DNA of 64,000 nt from DATAGF01 sp963834875 (GCA_963834875.1 CAWIDG010000023.1:48400-112399), one strand, 5' to 3'; positions 7,941 through 18,623 are shown, counted from the first letter of the stretch. A program made the numbers and translations. Notes: generated from the letters alone by a model not told the origin.

Positions 7941-9039
7941 CTCGTCCCTCCCGGTCGACGCGGGGTCGGTCCAGTCGGGATGGTCCCACAGGCGGGCCGC
8001 GCTGCGCCTCCTGGCGCCGGTCGCCGCGATCCTCGCCCTGCTGACGGGCGCCGTCATCGCCGCGGCGCTGACGGCGCCCACCGCGCCCGCCCCGGCCGAC
8101 CCCTCCAGGTGGGCGCGTCCGGCCGCGGACCGGCTCGCTGGCGCGGGCCTCTGGCCGGAGCTGGCCGGGACCGACCTCGGGCGCGACGCGACCCGCGCCG
8201 ATCTGGACCGCGCGGTGGGCATCCTCACCGGCGTCCCGACCGCGAGCCCCGACCCCGCGGCGCCGGCCGGGGCATGGGTCGTCCACCGGCTGATCGTGGC
8301 GGCCGTGGGGCTCGAGCCCGAGCGGCTGGGGCTGCAGGCGCTGGCCACCGACGACGGCCGGAGGCTGCCGCTGCCGCCGAACTTCGGGTCGGAGGTCCTC
8401 GCCCGCGAGCTCGGCCTGGTGCGCAACCACCGCCGCGACGAGCTCGAGCGGTCCCGCGGCGAGCCCGTGCGCCTGGGCAACCTGGCCGCCATGGTCGACC
8501 GGGCGAGGGCGATCACCGACGAGGACCGCCTCAGGCTGGCCCGCTTCCGCGACATCCGGCTGCCGTCGATGAGCGGCGCGCGCCTCGCCGTCGTGCGCGC
8601 GGCGCTCGCGCAGGTGGGCCAGCCGTACGTCTGGGGCGGCGAATGGCCCTCGCCGGCGTCGCCTCGGGGGCCGCAGGCCCACGGGGGCTTCGACTGCTCC
8701 GGCCTGGCCTGGTGGGCGTTCACCGCGGGCCCGCCGCGCCGCGCGGCCGCGCTCGAGGGGGCACTGCGCGGCCGGACCACGGCGGACGTCATGGCCTGGG
8801 CGCGGCCGCGCGAGCGGGCGCCGATCGCCGCGCTCGCGCCCGGAGACCTCGTGTTCTTCGGCGACCGCGGGCGGCGGTCGCGGCGCGGGACCATCTCCCA
8901 CAACGGGATCGTCCTCGGCAACGGCTGGATGGTCCACGCCTCGGGCTCGCGCGGCGGCGTCTCGGTGAGCCATCTGGAGGACTACTGGCCCGAGGGCCAG
9001 GCCTTCGGCCGGCGGGTGTCGGAGCTGGGCCCCGCGTAA
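7900..9039 (+). CDS. NlpC/P60 family cell-wall hydrolase
   Basis: The C-terminal 150 residues form an NlpC/P60 peptidase domain: GQPYVWGGE, the catalytic cysteine in GFDCSGL, the GDLVFFGD strand, and the histidine in ISHNGIVLGNG, followed by MVHASGS. Such enzymes cleave gamma-D-Glu-diaminopimelate bonds in peptidoglycan. A basic N-terminus and one membrane or signal segment (LLAPVAAILALLTGAVIAAAL) precede a middle region of about 150 residues with no assignment. The start is uncertain: GTG 7900 is the nearest standard in-frame start and would overlap the divergent msrB 5' end by about 40 bases. Confidence 0.82.
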   Translation: MRRSRSSARRSSDISSLPVDAGSVQSGWSHRRAALRLLAPVAAILALLTGAVIAAALTAPTAPAPADPSRWARPAADRLAGAGLWPELAGTDLGRDATRADLDRAVGILTGVPTASPDPAAPAGAWVVHRLIVAAVGLEPERLGLQALATDDGRRLPLPPNFGSEVLARELGLVRNHRRDELERSRGEPVRLGNLAAMVDRARAITDEDRLRLARFRDIRLPSMSGARLAVVRAALAQVGQPYVWGGEWPSPASPRGPQAHGGFDCSGLAWWAFTAGPPRRAAALEGALRGRTTADVMAWARPRERAPIAALAPGDLVFFGDRGRRSRRGTISHNGIVLGNGWMVHASGSRGGVSVSHLEDYWPEGQAFGRRVSELGPA

Positions 9040-9109
9040 GAGGCGGGAATAGCCGCGCGCCGCGCGGCGTCTTGTGCTGGCAGGTCCACCACCATCAGGA
9101 GGAACTGCC

Positions 9110-10131
9110 ATGACCAGCACCACGACCTTCCGCCCGCGCGTCCGCCGCCGCTCCGTCGCGGGGCTGCTCGCCGCCGGCGCACTGCTCGCCGCCGGCGCGG
9201 GCCTCGCGGCCGACCAGGCCGAGGCCGCCGTGTCGGCCCAGGTGGCCAACGGGACGCTCCTCGTCAACGGCGACTTCCGGGACGACTCGATCACGCTGCG
9301 CCTGCAGGCCGGCGTGTCGACGATGCTCGAGGTCGACGGCGACGGCGACGGGACCGCCGACAGCACCTTCGACCGGGCGACCTTCGACCGCATCGTCGTC
9401 AACGCCCGCGGCGGCGACGACACCGTCCGGATCGACGACGCCAACGGCACCTTCACCGACACGGAGATCACCACGGTCTCCGGCGGCGCCGACGACGACA
9501 CGCTCCTCGGCGGCGGTGGGGCCGAGCTCTACTTCGGCGGCCCCGGCAAGGACGCCATCGACGGCAACCGCGGCAACGACACCGCCCTCATGGGCTCGGG
9601 GCACGACGTCTTCACCTGGGACCCGGGCGACGGCAGCGACGTCATCGAGGGCCAGGGCGGCTACGACACCATGGACTTCAACGGCTCCGGCGGCGACGAG
9701 ATCTTCGACGCCTCGGCCAACGGGCCGCGGCTGCGGTTCTTCCGCGAACGCCGGGAACATCACCATGGACACCGACGGCGTGGAGAAGGTCGACCTCGAC
9801 GCGCTCGGCGGGCTTGGACAGCGCCACGGTGAACGACCTCTCCGGCACCGACGTGAAGAAGGTCTACGTCGACCTCGCCGCGGCGATCGGCGGCACCGCC
9901 GGCGACGGCGTGGCCGACTCGGTGACCGTCAACGCGACGCCGGGCGACGACGAGATCGACATCCGGCCGCGCAACGGCAGGGCCGTCGTGGAGGGGCTCG
10001 CGGCGAAGGTCGTCGTGGCGAACCCCGAGGCGGCGAACGACACCCTGACCGTCAACGCCCTCGGCGGCGACGACGAGATCCACCTCGGCGCCGGGCTCAG
10101 CGCGCTGATCCCGACGACGGTCCGGGCGTAG
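9110..10131 (+). CDS. secreted RTX-like Asp/Gly-repeat protein, frameshifted
   Basis: ATG 9110 follows AGGAGG and opens a signal peptide (RRRSVAGLLAAGALLAAGAGLA, cut near AEA). The mature part carries repeated Gly/Asp motifs such as GGDDTVRID, GGADDDTLLGGGG, GGPGKDAIDGNRGNDTA and GGDDEIHLGAG, as in calcium-binding haemolysin-type (RTX) repeats. The frame is broken near 9743 and again near 9810. Across both shifts the readings join into RFFRNAGNITMDTDGVEKVDLDALGG and SATVNDLSGTDVKKVYVDL (pieces from two frames), so the intact protein would be about 340 residues. Function is unknown; surface or extracellular matrix binding is the usual role. Confidence 0.75.
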
Positions 10132-10142
10132 ACCCGCTGCCA

Positions 10143-10230
10143 CCGATCTGGCCATCCCGCCGCTCAGCGGCGGGATGGCGGGTAGCACCACGCCGATCTG
10201 GCCAGCTCGCCGCTCAGCCGGCTGGATCGC
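10143..10230. terminator. strong hairpin within an imperfect direct repeat
   Basis: A perfect 13-bp stem (GCCATCCCGCCGC, 10151-10163, and its complement at 10167-10179) with a 3-base loop lies between two convergent genes and should terminate both. The surrounding unit, beginning CCGATCTGGCCA, is repeated with changes from 10193, giving a second weaker hairpin. Confidence 0.75.
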
Positions 10231-10318
10231 CGGTCGCCGCTGCGCCCCGCGCCGTGGCAGCAGCAGGTCGTGCCAATTGGCCCGCCTCACACCGCGCCTG
10301 GGCAGTCCGCCGCGGGGG

Positions 10319-11934
10319 CTAGGCGCCGAGCGCGGGCTCCCCAAGGCTGGCGAGGCGGACGTTCTGGCGGTAGTCGATCGGCACGGTGACGAGGGCCGGG
10401 CCGCCCTCGGCGAGGGCCGCCTCGAGCGCAGCGCGCAGGGAGCCGCCGTCGCTCGCGTGCCGGTGGCTCCAGCCGAAGGAGCCGCCAGGCCCGCCCAAAC
10501 GGGGTTGCCGAACTCGATCGCGTGGGTGCGGCCGAAGCGGCGCTCCTGCTTCCAGCCGATCACCCCGTAGGCGCCGTCCACCCAGACCACGACGACGACC
10601 GGCAGGCCGAGCCGGGTGGCGGTCTCCATCTCCTGCACGTTCATCATGAAGCCGCCGTCGCCGGAGACCGTGACGGCGCGGCGCTCGGGCTGCGCCAGGG
10701 CGGCCGCGATGGCGCCCGGCAAACCGATGCCCATCGTCGCGAAGCCGTTGCTGATGACGACGGTGTTCGGCTCGTAGGCCGGGAAGAGCCGCCCGAGCCA
10801 GAGCTTGTGGGCGCCGACGTCCGAGATGAGGATGTCCGAGGGGCCCATCGCCGCCCGGATCGCCAGGATGGCCGACTGGGGGCTGACGAAGCCGGGCCGC
10901 TCGACGGTCGCCCGCAGCTCGGTCGTCAGGGCGACGCGCAGGCGGGTGGCATAGGACGGCACCGGCCCGGGGGGCAGCTCCTCCCGCAGCAGCCGGAGGG
11001 TCTCGCCGACGTCGCCGACCAGCTCGACCTCGGGGATGTACTCCGCGTCCACCTCGGCCGGACGGGCGTCAACGTGCACGATCCGCTTGCGCCCCTCGCC
11101 GTTCCACGCCGCGGGCCCGAATTCGACGAGGTCGTAGCCGACGCACACGACGACGTCGGCCTCGTCGAGGCCGGCGGTGATGCTGTCGCGGGCCTGCACC
11201 CCGACGGCGGGCAGCGACAGCAGCGAGCGGTCGTCCAGCGCCCCCTTGCCCATGAAGGTCGGGCAGGCCGGGATGCCCGCGTGCTCGCAGAGCGCCCGCA
11301 GCTCGCCGGCGGCGCCGGCGCGGATCGTCCCGTTGCCGGTGAGGATCACGGGCCGGCGCGCTCCCCGGACGATCTCCGCCGCCTCCCGCACGGCGCCGTC
11401 GTCCGGGTGCGGCGGCTCGGGGAGGCTCTTGGCGAGCGGGTGGGCCGAGGAGGGCAGCTCGGCGGCCGCGATCGTCTCGGACAGCTCCAGGTGGGCCGGC
11501 CCGGGCCGCTCGGCCTCGGCCAGCTTGAAGGCCTTCCGGACGACCTCGGGGACGGTCTCGGGTCGCTCGATGCGCGCGTTCCACTTTGTGACCGGGCGGA
11601 GCATGTCGACGACGTCGACGTACTGGTGGCTCTCCTTGTGGACCAGGTCGAGGCGCACCTGGCCGGTGATCGCGACCATCGGGGCGTAGTCGAGGTACGC
11701 GTCGGCGACGCCGGTGATCAGGTTGGTCGCCCCCGGCCCCAGCGTGCCGAGGCACACGCCGGCCCGGCCCGTGAGCCGCCCGTGGACGTCGGCCATGAAC
11801 GCCGCCCCCTGCTCGTGGCGCACGATCACGATCTCGATCGGCGAGCGGCGCAGCGCCTCCACGATCTCGAGGGTCTCCTCCCCGGGGATGGCGAAGATGC
11901 GCTCGACGCCCTCCGACTCGAGGCACCTCACCAT
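10319..11934 (-). CDS. acetolactate-synthase-like TPP enzyme, frameshifted near 10480
   Basis: The reading has all three domains of thiamine-diphosphate decarboxylase-type enzymes. The cofactor-activating glutamate is in RHEQGAAFMAD, followed by GTLGPGATNLITGVADA. The central domain is intact, and the TPP-binding segment begins GDGGFMMNVQEMETA. Near 10480 the frame shifts; the neighbouring frame then gives SFGWSHRHASDGGSLRAAL and ends LGEPALGA at TAG 10319. The protein is about 538 residues, similar to IlvB-like proteins. No IlvN small subunit is nearby, so a catabolic or orphan carboligase is as likely as branched-chain synthesis. The ORF opens with AAEL before ATG 11934 without a standard start. 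Confidence 0.8.
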
Positions 11935-11988
11935 CAGCTCGGCGGCCTGCAGGAGCAGCCTCCCTCGTCAACGCGTGGATGCCGGAGC

Positions 11989-12537
11989 CTACCCCGCTCC
12001 GACCCCGAGGCGTCCCAGGTGGCCGGCGATCCGGGCGGGGTCCGGGGGCTCGCAGCGGAAGCCGAGGTACCCGTCGGGACGGACGACGAAGGCGGTCTCC
12101 TCCGTCGCGCCGAGGCGGCCGTGCGCGCGCAGCCCCGCGTCGGCGAGCACCTCGACGCCCGGAGGGCCCGCGGCCGGAAGCTCGCCGGTGGCGAGGACGC
12201 GGGCGCGCACGAGCGGCGCGAAGCGGGCGGCGAGGGCCATCGCCGCGTCCGGAGCCCCCACGCCCGCGCAGGCCCAGACCTGCAGGCCCGGCTCGCGCAG
12301 GAGCTCGTGCAGGCTCGTGACCGAGCCGTCGGGCCGCACCGCCGTGACGACGGACTCGGCGACGCCGATGCGGTCCCACACCTCCAGGCTGCCGGCGTGC
12401 AGGTCGGTGGCGCGCGAGACGACCGCCCGATCCGGCGAGGCGTCGGCGATGCGGCATTCGACGCCCAGGCGGTCGAGCTCGCAGGCGAGCGTCAGCCCCA
12501 CCGGGCCCGCTCCGGCGACCAGGACGGGCAGCGCCAC
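11989..12537 (-). pseudogene. collapsed FAD-dependent aromatic monooxygenase
   Basis: Residues 1-70 are a clear FAD-binding Rossmann start (VLVAGAGPVGLTLACELDRLG, with the GxGxxG core), and the last 40 residues (FVVRPDGYLGFR and following) match the C-terminal thioredoxin-like domain of phenol/PHBH-type hydroxylases. Normal members have 400-550 residues; this one has 182. The GD motif and substrate domain are missing, and the frame remains open across the join. It looks like an internal in-frame deletion relic rather than a working enzyme, although a ribosome site is near the start. Confidence 0.6.
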
Positions 12538-12615
12538 GGGCCGAGCCTAGCTGCCGACGGGTATCCTCGGCACAGTTCCCGCGGCCCAGCGGCTGCGCCA
12601 CCGGAGGAGGCAGTG

Positions 12616-14070
12616 ATGGCGGTCCTCAGCCCGGCCCTCGACCCGGCTCAGCCCACGGGGCTGCTGCAGGGCGGGCGCTTCGACCAGCGCAACGAGGACC
12701 TCGCGGTGGTCAACCCGTACACCGGCGAGGAGATCGCGCGGGTGGCGGTCGGCGGCCCGGACGACGTGGGCGCGGCCGTCGCCGACGCCCTGGGCCACCT
12801 CCCTCCGCCGCCTCCGTCCGAGCGCGCCGAGGTGCTCGAGCGCGCGGCCCGGCTCGTGGCCGACCGCGCCGAGACGTTCGCGAGGACGATCTGCCTCGAG
12901 GCGGGCAAGCCGATGAAGCAGGCGAGGGGCGAGGCGGCGCGGTGCGTGGACACCCTCACCTTCTCGGCCGTCGAGGCGCGCAGCCTGGCGGGCGAGGTGG
13001 TGCCGATGGAGTCGAGCGCGGCCGGCGCCGGAAAGCTCGGGATCATCCTGCGCGAGCCCGTGGGGGTCGTGGGCGCGATCTCGCCCTTCAACTTCCCGCT
13101 GAACCTGGTCGCCCACAAGCTCGCCCCGGCGATCGCGGCCGGCTGCCCGGTGGTGCTGAAGCCCGCGTCGTCAACGCCGCTGTCGGCGCTGCTGCTGGCG
13201 CACACGCTCACGGAGGCGGGGCTGCCGGACGGGTTCCTGTCGGTGGTCATCGGCGGAGGCGGATCGGTCGGCAACGCCATCGTCGACCACCCCGACGTCC
13301 CGATGATCTCGTTCACGGGCAGCCCCCCGGTGGGCTGGGGCATCCGCCAGCGCCAGCCGCGCAAGCACGTGGCGCTGGAGCTGGGCAACTCGACGCCGGT
13401 CATCGTCGAGCCGGATGCCGACCTCGAGGTGGCCGCCCAGAAGCTCGCCGCCTCGGGCTACACCCACGCCGGCCAGTCGTGCATCTCGGTGCAGCGCGTC
13501 TACGTCCACGAGGCGGCCTTCGACCGGTTCCGCGACCTCTTCGTCGGCGCCGTGGAGGGGCTGGTCGTGGGCGACCCGATGGACGACGCCACCGACGTCG
13601 GGCCGGTGATCGACGAGGAGTCGCGCGACCGGGTCCTCGAGTGGATCGGCGAGGCCCGCCAGGCGGGCGCCGAGGTGCTGGCCGGCGGCGGCCTGAACGA
13701 GGACGGGCTCATCGCCCCGACCGTCATCGAGGGCATCGACCCGGAGATGAAGGTGTCGTGCGAGGAGGTCTTCGGGCCGGTCGTGGGCCTCGCCTCCTAC
13801 ACGAGCGTCGACCAGGCGATCGACCTCGCCAACTCGTCGCCCTTCGGGCTCCAGGCGGGCATCTTCACCGCCCGCACCGACGCCGCCATGGCCTGGGCCC
13901 GCCGGCTGCACTTCGGCGGGGTGGTGATCAACGAGACCCCCACCTTCCGCGCCGACCAGATGCCCTACGGTGGCGTCAAGGACAGCGGCAACACCCGCGA
14001 GGGGCCGCGCTTCGCGGTGCGCAGCATGAGCGAGCAGAAGCTCGTGCTGCTGAACATCCCGCAGGGCTAG
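12616..14070 (+). CDS. aldehyde dehydrogenase family protein
   Basis: The 484-residue protein is a full-length NAD(P)-dependent aldehyde dehydrogenase. It has the SPFNFPLNLVAHKLAPA cofactor motif, a conserved Lys in VLKPAS, FTGSPPVG, the general-base glutamate in LELGNSTP, the nucleophilic cysteine in HAGQSCIS, and EEVFGPV near the C-terminus. The family oxidises aldehydes such as lactaldehyde, succinate semialdehyde or glycolaldehyde; the substrate cannot be chosen. ATG 12616 follows GGAGGAGG. It is transcribed away from the TPP enzyme and monooxygenase relic, and could process an aldehyde from the TPP enzyme. Confidence 0.92.
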   Translation: MAVLSPALDPAQPTGLLQGGRFDQRNEDLAVVNPYTGEEIARVAVGGPDDVGAAVADALGHLPPPPPSERAEVLERAARLVADRAETFARTICLEAGKPMKQARGEAARCVDTLTFSAVEARSLAGEVVPMESSAAGAGKLGIILREPVGVVGAISPFNFPLNLVAHKLAPAIAAGCPVVLKPASSTPLSALLLAHTLTEAGLPDGFLSVVIGGGGSVGNAIVDHPDVPMISFTGSPPVGWGIRQRQPRKHVALELGNSTPVIVEPDADLEVAAQKLAASGYTHAGQSCISVQRVYVHEAAFDRFRDLFVGAVEGLVVGDPMDDATDVGPVIDEESRDRVLEWIGEARQAGAEVLAGGGLNEDGLIAPTVIEGIDPEMKVSCEEVFGPVVGLASYTSVDQAIDLANSSPFGLQAGIFTARTDAAMAWARRLHFGGVVINETPTFRADQMPYGGVKDSGNTREGPRFAVRSMSEQKLVLLNIPQG

Positions 14071-14075
14071 CCACC

Positions 14076-14101
14076 GGCGGCCCGGGGGCGCCCGGGCCGC
14101 C
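14076..14101. terminator. hairpin between convergent genes
   Basis: GGCGGCCCGG and CCGGGCCGCC form a perfect 10-bp stem with a 6-base loop just after the aldehyde dehydrogenase stop and before the end of the opposing gene. Confidence 0.7.
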
Positions 14102-14120
14102 GCCACTCCTGCCCGCGTCC

Positions 14121-14782
14121 TCACGCGGGGGGAGCGCGGCGCGGCCGGATGCCCGCGTCGTCGAGCGCGGCCGCCACCAGGGCGTCGTGGCGCTCCGCCG
14201 CGAGGTCACCGATCGGGTCCGGCGTGTACTCGAGCAGCGTCCCGTAGGGCAGCCCGAAGGCCGCGCGGCGGGCGATCAGCCGCCGGCGCTCCGGCGCGTC
14301 GGCCCCGTCCAGCGCGGCCGCCGCGGCGGTGAGCTTGCGCACCTGGCGCACGCGTCCGGGAATCGCCAGGAGCAGGAGCAGGGCCGCCGGCAGCGCGAAG
14401 GTGGCCAGCCCGAGCACGCGCGCGGCGTCGTGCACCTGCTCCTCCCCCTCCCTGCCGAGCGCGGCGACCTGCCCGCCCGTGCCGCCGCCCGCCGCCGCGA
14501 GCGCCCCGCGAGGTCGCCGCCGACGATCGGGATCCCGTCGACCGCGGTCGCGGCCGAGCCGAAGCCGTCCTCGATCGCCGTGCCCGAGGTGCGCACGCCG
14601 GAGCCCAGCACCGACAGGCTGTCCACGGCATCGTGCACCGCCACCCCGGCCCACGCGAAGAGGGCGAGAAGGCCGACCACGAGCAGGTCGCGCACCAGGG
14701 TGCGAGCCCGCGGACCGGGGACGTCGGGGTAGAGCCTGAGCCGCGGCCGGACCGCGGGGCGCGGGGCTGGGGTGGAGCTCAC
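14121..14782 (-). CDS. membrane protein, frameshifted near 14505
   Basis: From ATG 14782 the N-terminal part has a cytoplasmic Arg/Pro-rich tail and one membrane segment (LLVVGLLALFAWAGVAVHDAV), then a Gly/Ser-rich linker. Near 14505 the frame changes and the second part continues with a membrane helix (LATFALPAALLLLLAIPG), a basic segment (RVRQVRKL) and a soluble C-terminal domain ending RPRRAPPA. The corrected product is about 220 residues with two helices. The family is not recognised. Confidence 0.6.
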
Positions 14783-14829
14783 GGTGCCTCCTCATGGAGC
14801 GTGCAGGGCTTCGGGGGGCCCGCGACGGC

Positions 14830-15222
14830 TCAGGCCGCGGCCTGGGCGACCGCCACCAGCCGCGCCAGGGACTCGACGACCTCGGCCCTGACCGGCTCGA
14901 GGCGGGCCGCCTCCTCCTCCGGGATCGTCACCCGCACCGCCACGTCGCACCCGCCCGCCGCCGGCGACAGCGTCCACTCGTGGACGATGTCCGAGCGCAG
15001 GCACGAGATCACGATGGCCGCGCCGTCGCGGCGCGACGACACGGCGGTGGGCATCGGGAAGTCCGGCCAGCCGTCCAGGTAGCGCGTCACGGCGCCGTCG
15101 TCGCCCGGCTCGACGCGCTCGGTGCCGGCCCACCAGTCCGTGAACCGGTCCGGGTCGTGCAGCAGCTTCCAGACCTCCTCGGGCGGGGCCTGGCAGGCGG
15201 ATCGCTCAGAGAACTCGGGCAT
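14830..15222 (-). CDS. SRPBCC-family (START/AHSA1-like) protein
   Basis: The 130-residue protein begins MPEFSERSACQAPPEEVWKLLHDPDRFTDWW, the typical first strand and helix of SRPBCC ligand-binding folds, and ends with the long C-terminal helix. Members bind hydrophobic ligands or act as polyketide cyclase-like proteins. The start overlaps the end of the BTAD regulator by 17 bases on the same strand, so the two are co-transcribed and the SRPBCC protein may be a ligand or stress partner of that regulator. The ligand is unknown. Confidence 0.8.
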   Translation of the reverse strand: MPEFSERSACQAPPEEVWKLLHDPDRFTDWWAGTERVEPGDDGAVTRYLDGWPDFPMPTAVSSRRDGAAIVISCLRSDIVHEWTLSPAAGGCDVAVRVTIPEEEAARLEPVRAEVVESLARLVAVAQAAA

Positions 15223-18200
15223 CGGTCACCAACCTGTCGCGGTATCCCTCGAAGCCGGTCTCGTCGGCCAGGGCGGCCGCCTCACGGGCGGCGGCCTGCG
15301 CCTCGTCCAGCCGGCCCAGCGTCGCGAGCGCCTCGGCGCGGTCGGCCAGCGTGAGCCCCAACTCGACGGCCGGCTCCACCAGGCCCGCCACGGGCGGGCG
15401 GCCGAGGTCGGCGACGACCGCCGCGAAGACGTCGCCCTCCGGGGCCGACGCCAGGCGGCGGCGCCAGACCCGCTCGGCCTCGTCCAGGTGGCGCAGCGCC
15501 CGCTCCGGCTCGCCGCGGGCCATCTCGACGAGGGCCTGCGTGCGCGGCAGGCGCCCGACGAGGGTCTCGGGCAGGTCGCCGGGCCCGACCGGCTCGAACG
15601 GGAAGCGCCCCAGCTCCTCGGCGGCCGCGCCGGGATCTCCGAGCGCGGCGAGCGCCTGGGCCCGCAGCAGGCGCGCGAGCGGGCGCGAGAAGTGAGCGCC
15701 GGCGGCCGAGAGCGCCGCCCCGAGGCGCTCTGCCGCCGCTGCGGGCTCGCCGCCGGCCAGCAGCACGCACCCGAGGTCGAACGCGGCGGTGGCCTCGAGG
15801 CCGGGCGTCCCGACGCGGCCGGCCAGGGCCTCCTGGGCGCGCGCCGCCTCCACCGCCTCCGGGTGGCGGCCGAGGCGCGACAGCGCGTACGCGCGGGCGG
15901 CGAGGATGTGGACCGCCAGGCCGGGGCTGATGCGGTCGTCGGGCAGCGCCCGCTCGACCAGCTCGAGGCAGCGGGCGAAGTCGCCCCGCGCCGCCGCGGC
16001 GGCGGCGATGTTCCCCAGCGCCACCGCGCCGAGCTCGGGCCGGCCGGCCTCCTCGGCGACGGCGAGGGCGCGCAGGCCCTGCTCGTCCGCCTCCGCCATC
16101 CGGCCGGAGCGGATCAGCGCCATGGTGCGGTCGAGGGCGAGCTCGGCGGAGAGCACGGGGTCGTCGGCCGCGTCCGGCCGCCCCGCGAGCGCCGCGATCT
16201 CGGCCTCGGCGCGCTCCGGGTCGCCGGCGACCGACTCGGCCCACGCCGAGCCGGCGCGGGCGAGGACCTCGACCTCCGGCGCCTCGATCCCGTCGCGCTC
16301 CAGCAGGGCGAGCGCGGTGCGGTAGGCCTCGAGCGACTCGCGGGGATAGCAGATCGAGGTGCGCAGCCACCGCCCGCGGGCGGCCCAGGCGGCGGCGAGC
16401 GCCGCCGGGTCGCCGGCCCGCTCGAGGAGCGCCCGCGCCCGCCCGAAGGCGGCATCGAGGCCCTCGCGGTCGCCCCGCCAGGCGTGGACGTCGGCGAGCC
16501 CGAGCCAGAGCTCGGCCTCGGCGCCCGGCGCCGGGGCGAGGGCGATGCCCTCGGCGAGGAAGCCCGCCGCCTCGTCCAGCGCCCCGAGGCGCCGGGCCTC
16601 GGCGGCGGCGGCGGCGAGGTACGGGACCGCCCGCGGCGCGCGTCCCGCCAGGCGGAGGTGGCGGGCGAGCTCGGCGGCGCGCCCGCCGGGGCGGCCGGCG
16701 AGGGCCTCGGCCAGGCTCCGGTGGGCCCACCCGAGGCGCTCCGGCGCCAGCTCCGACTCGCAGGCCCGCGCGACGAGGTCGTGGGCGAACGCCAGCCGGC
16801 CGTCGCGCTGGGGCAGCAGCAGCCCGGCCTCGGTCGCGACGTCCCGGGCGTGCGCCGCCGGCTCGGCGCCGAGGATCTCGCCCGCCTCGCCCGGGCTGAG
16901 GGGCCGCCCGGCGGCGGCGGCCAGGGCGACGAGGTCGCGGCCCGCGCCCGGCAGCCCGGCGAGCGACGCGCGGACCGACCCGCGCAGGCCCTCCTCGGGC
17001 GGCAGGCCGGCGGCAGCGGCACGGGCGGTCTCGCGCGCGATCAACGGGTTGCCCTCCGCCGCCAGGGCGACCCGGGCAGCCCTCTCGCCGCTCAAGGCCG
17101 GGCGCCGCGTCGCCGACGATCGACGCGATCGCGTCGGCGTCGAGCGGGCCGAGGGCCACCTCGGCCAGCGCGCCGTCCTGGCGGCGGACCGCCTCGAGCG
17201 CCCGGTCAACCTCGCCCTCCGCGGACGGGCGGCGGGTGACGACGATCAGCGCACGCAGGTCGCCGATGCGGCGGCCGGCGTGGCCGAGCAGCGCGAGGCT
17301 CGCCGGGTCGGCGCGGTGCAGGTCCTCCAGCAGGACGACCGTCGGCGCCCCCTGGGCCGACCACGCGATCGCCTCGACGACGGCCTCGAAGATCCGCAGC
17401 CGCTCGAGGTCGGGGGTCGCGGCGGCCACGGCCTGGCGGCCCCAGGCCGACTCGACCGCGGGGCAGAGCAGGGCCAGATCGGCGGGCCAGCGGGAATCGG
17501 CGGGCGGGGGCGGGGTCGCGCGGACGAGCCCGCGCAGCGCCTCCGACCAGGCGGCGTAGGGCGGCCCGCTGTCGAGGTCGAGGGCCGTGCCGGAGGCGGT
17601 GCGGGCGCCGGCCGCGGCGGCGAGGTCCATGAGCTCCGCCGCGAGGCGGCTCTTGCCGATCCCGGCGGCGCCCTCGATCGCGGCCACCCCGCCGCGACCC
17701 GCGGCGGCGGCGGCGAGCGCCCCGCGCAGGGTCTCGAGCTCCGCCTCGCGCCCGCGCAGGGGCGGGCGCCGCGGCGCGGCGCCGGCGCACTCGCGGAGCG
17801 GGAGCGGCGCCGGGCGGCGCGGCCGGCGGCGCGGGCGCCGAGCGGAGCCCCTCGGCCAGGGCGCGGGTCTCGGCCGACGGCGGGATCCCCAGCTCCGCGG
17901 CCATCACGTCGCGGCAGCGGCGGTACGCCGCCATCGCCTGGGCGCGCTCGCCGGCGTCCGCGAGGCGGCGGATGAGGGCGCGGTGCCCGGCCTCGCGCAG
18001 GCGGTCGTGGCGGAGCGCCCGCCGGGTCCACTCGATCGCCGCCGCCATGTCGCCCTCGGCCTCTGCGAGCTCGGCGAGCCGGTCGAGCGCCCCGACCAGG
18101 CGCTCGCGCCAGGCGTCCTGGGCCTCGATCGCCCACTCGTCGGCGATCTCGGGCAGGAACGGCCGCGCCGCGAGCTCGACCGCCCGCTCCAGGGAGCCGC

Positions 18201-18549
18201 GGTCGCCGGCGGCGAGCAGCCTCTCGGCCTCCTCCGCGTCGATCCACCGGGGCAGGTCGGGCGCCAGGCCCGCGCTCGCGCGGTCGGACACGAGGTATGC
18301 GCCCCCGCCGGCGGCGTCGAGCGCCCCGCGCACGCTCCAGAGGGCGCTGCGCAGCGACGCGCGCGCGCTCGTGTCGAGCACGTCCGGCCAGAAGACGCCC
18401 GCGACGCGTGCGCGCGACTGGAGCCCGGGCCGCGTGAGCAGGTAGGCGAGCAGCGCCCGCGGCTTCATCCCCGGCAGGTCCGCGACGACGCGGCCGTCGA
18501 CCTCGACGGCCAGCCCCCCGAAGAGCCGGGCGCGCAGCATCGGCGCCAT
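15206..18549 (-). CDS. BTAD (SARP-type) regulator with ATPase and TPR domains, frameshifted
   Basis: Three frames join into one protein of about 1,110 residues. The N-terminus (LFGGLAVEVDGRVVADLPGMKPRALLAYLL) is an OmpR-like winged helix followed by the bacterial transcriptional activator domain. Near 17820 the frame changes to an AAA/STAND ATPase (Walker A EGAAGIGKSRLAAEL; Walker B VVLLEDLH). Near 17100 it changes again to a long Ala/Leu/Glu-rich helical repeat region of TPR type running to the end. Such proteins are large ATP-dependent activators, often of secondary metabolism or stress genes. ATG 18549 or 18540 is the likely start. Two single-base shifts in clean coding sequence could be sequence errors. 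Confidence 0.8.
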
Positions 18550-18599
18550 CTTCGGCCCCGGCGGCGCGACGGTCAACGGGGCCTGAATTTGCCGGGGGC

Positions 18600-18623
18600 C
18601 CGCGATCGGAGAGGGGATCGCGG
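18600..18623. promoter_or_regulatory. inverted repeat upstream of the BTAD gene
   Basis: CCGCGATC and GATCGCGG form a perfect 8-bp inverted repeat with an 8-base spacer, 50 bases before the regulator start. It could be an autoregulatory operator or the terminator of the upstream gene, which ends at 18686 on the same strand. Confidence 0.35.

Noticed and set aside
7333..9501. A 722-residue minus-strand ORF
   Set aside because: It is antisense to the NlpC/P60 and RTX-like genes, with no recognisable domain.
10522..14070. An 1,182-residue plus-strand protein
   Set aside because: The part before 12616 is antisense to the TPP enzyme and the monooxygenase relic; the aldehyde dehydrogenase has its own ribosome site at 12600.
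10319..14070. Branched-chain amino acid operon (ilvB)
   Set aside because: No ilvN, ilvC or leu genes; the enzyme stands alone beside a monooxygenase relic, so the biosynthetic label is not justified.
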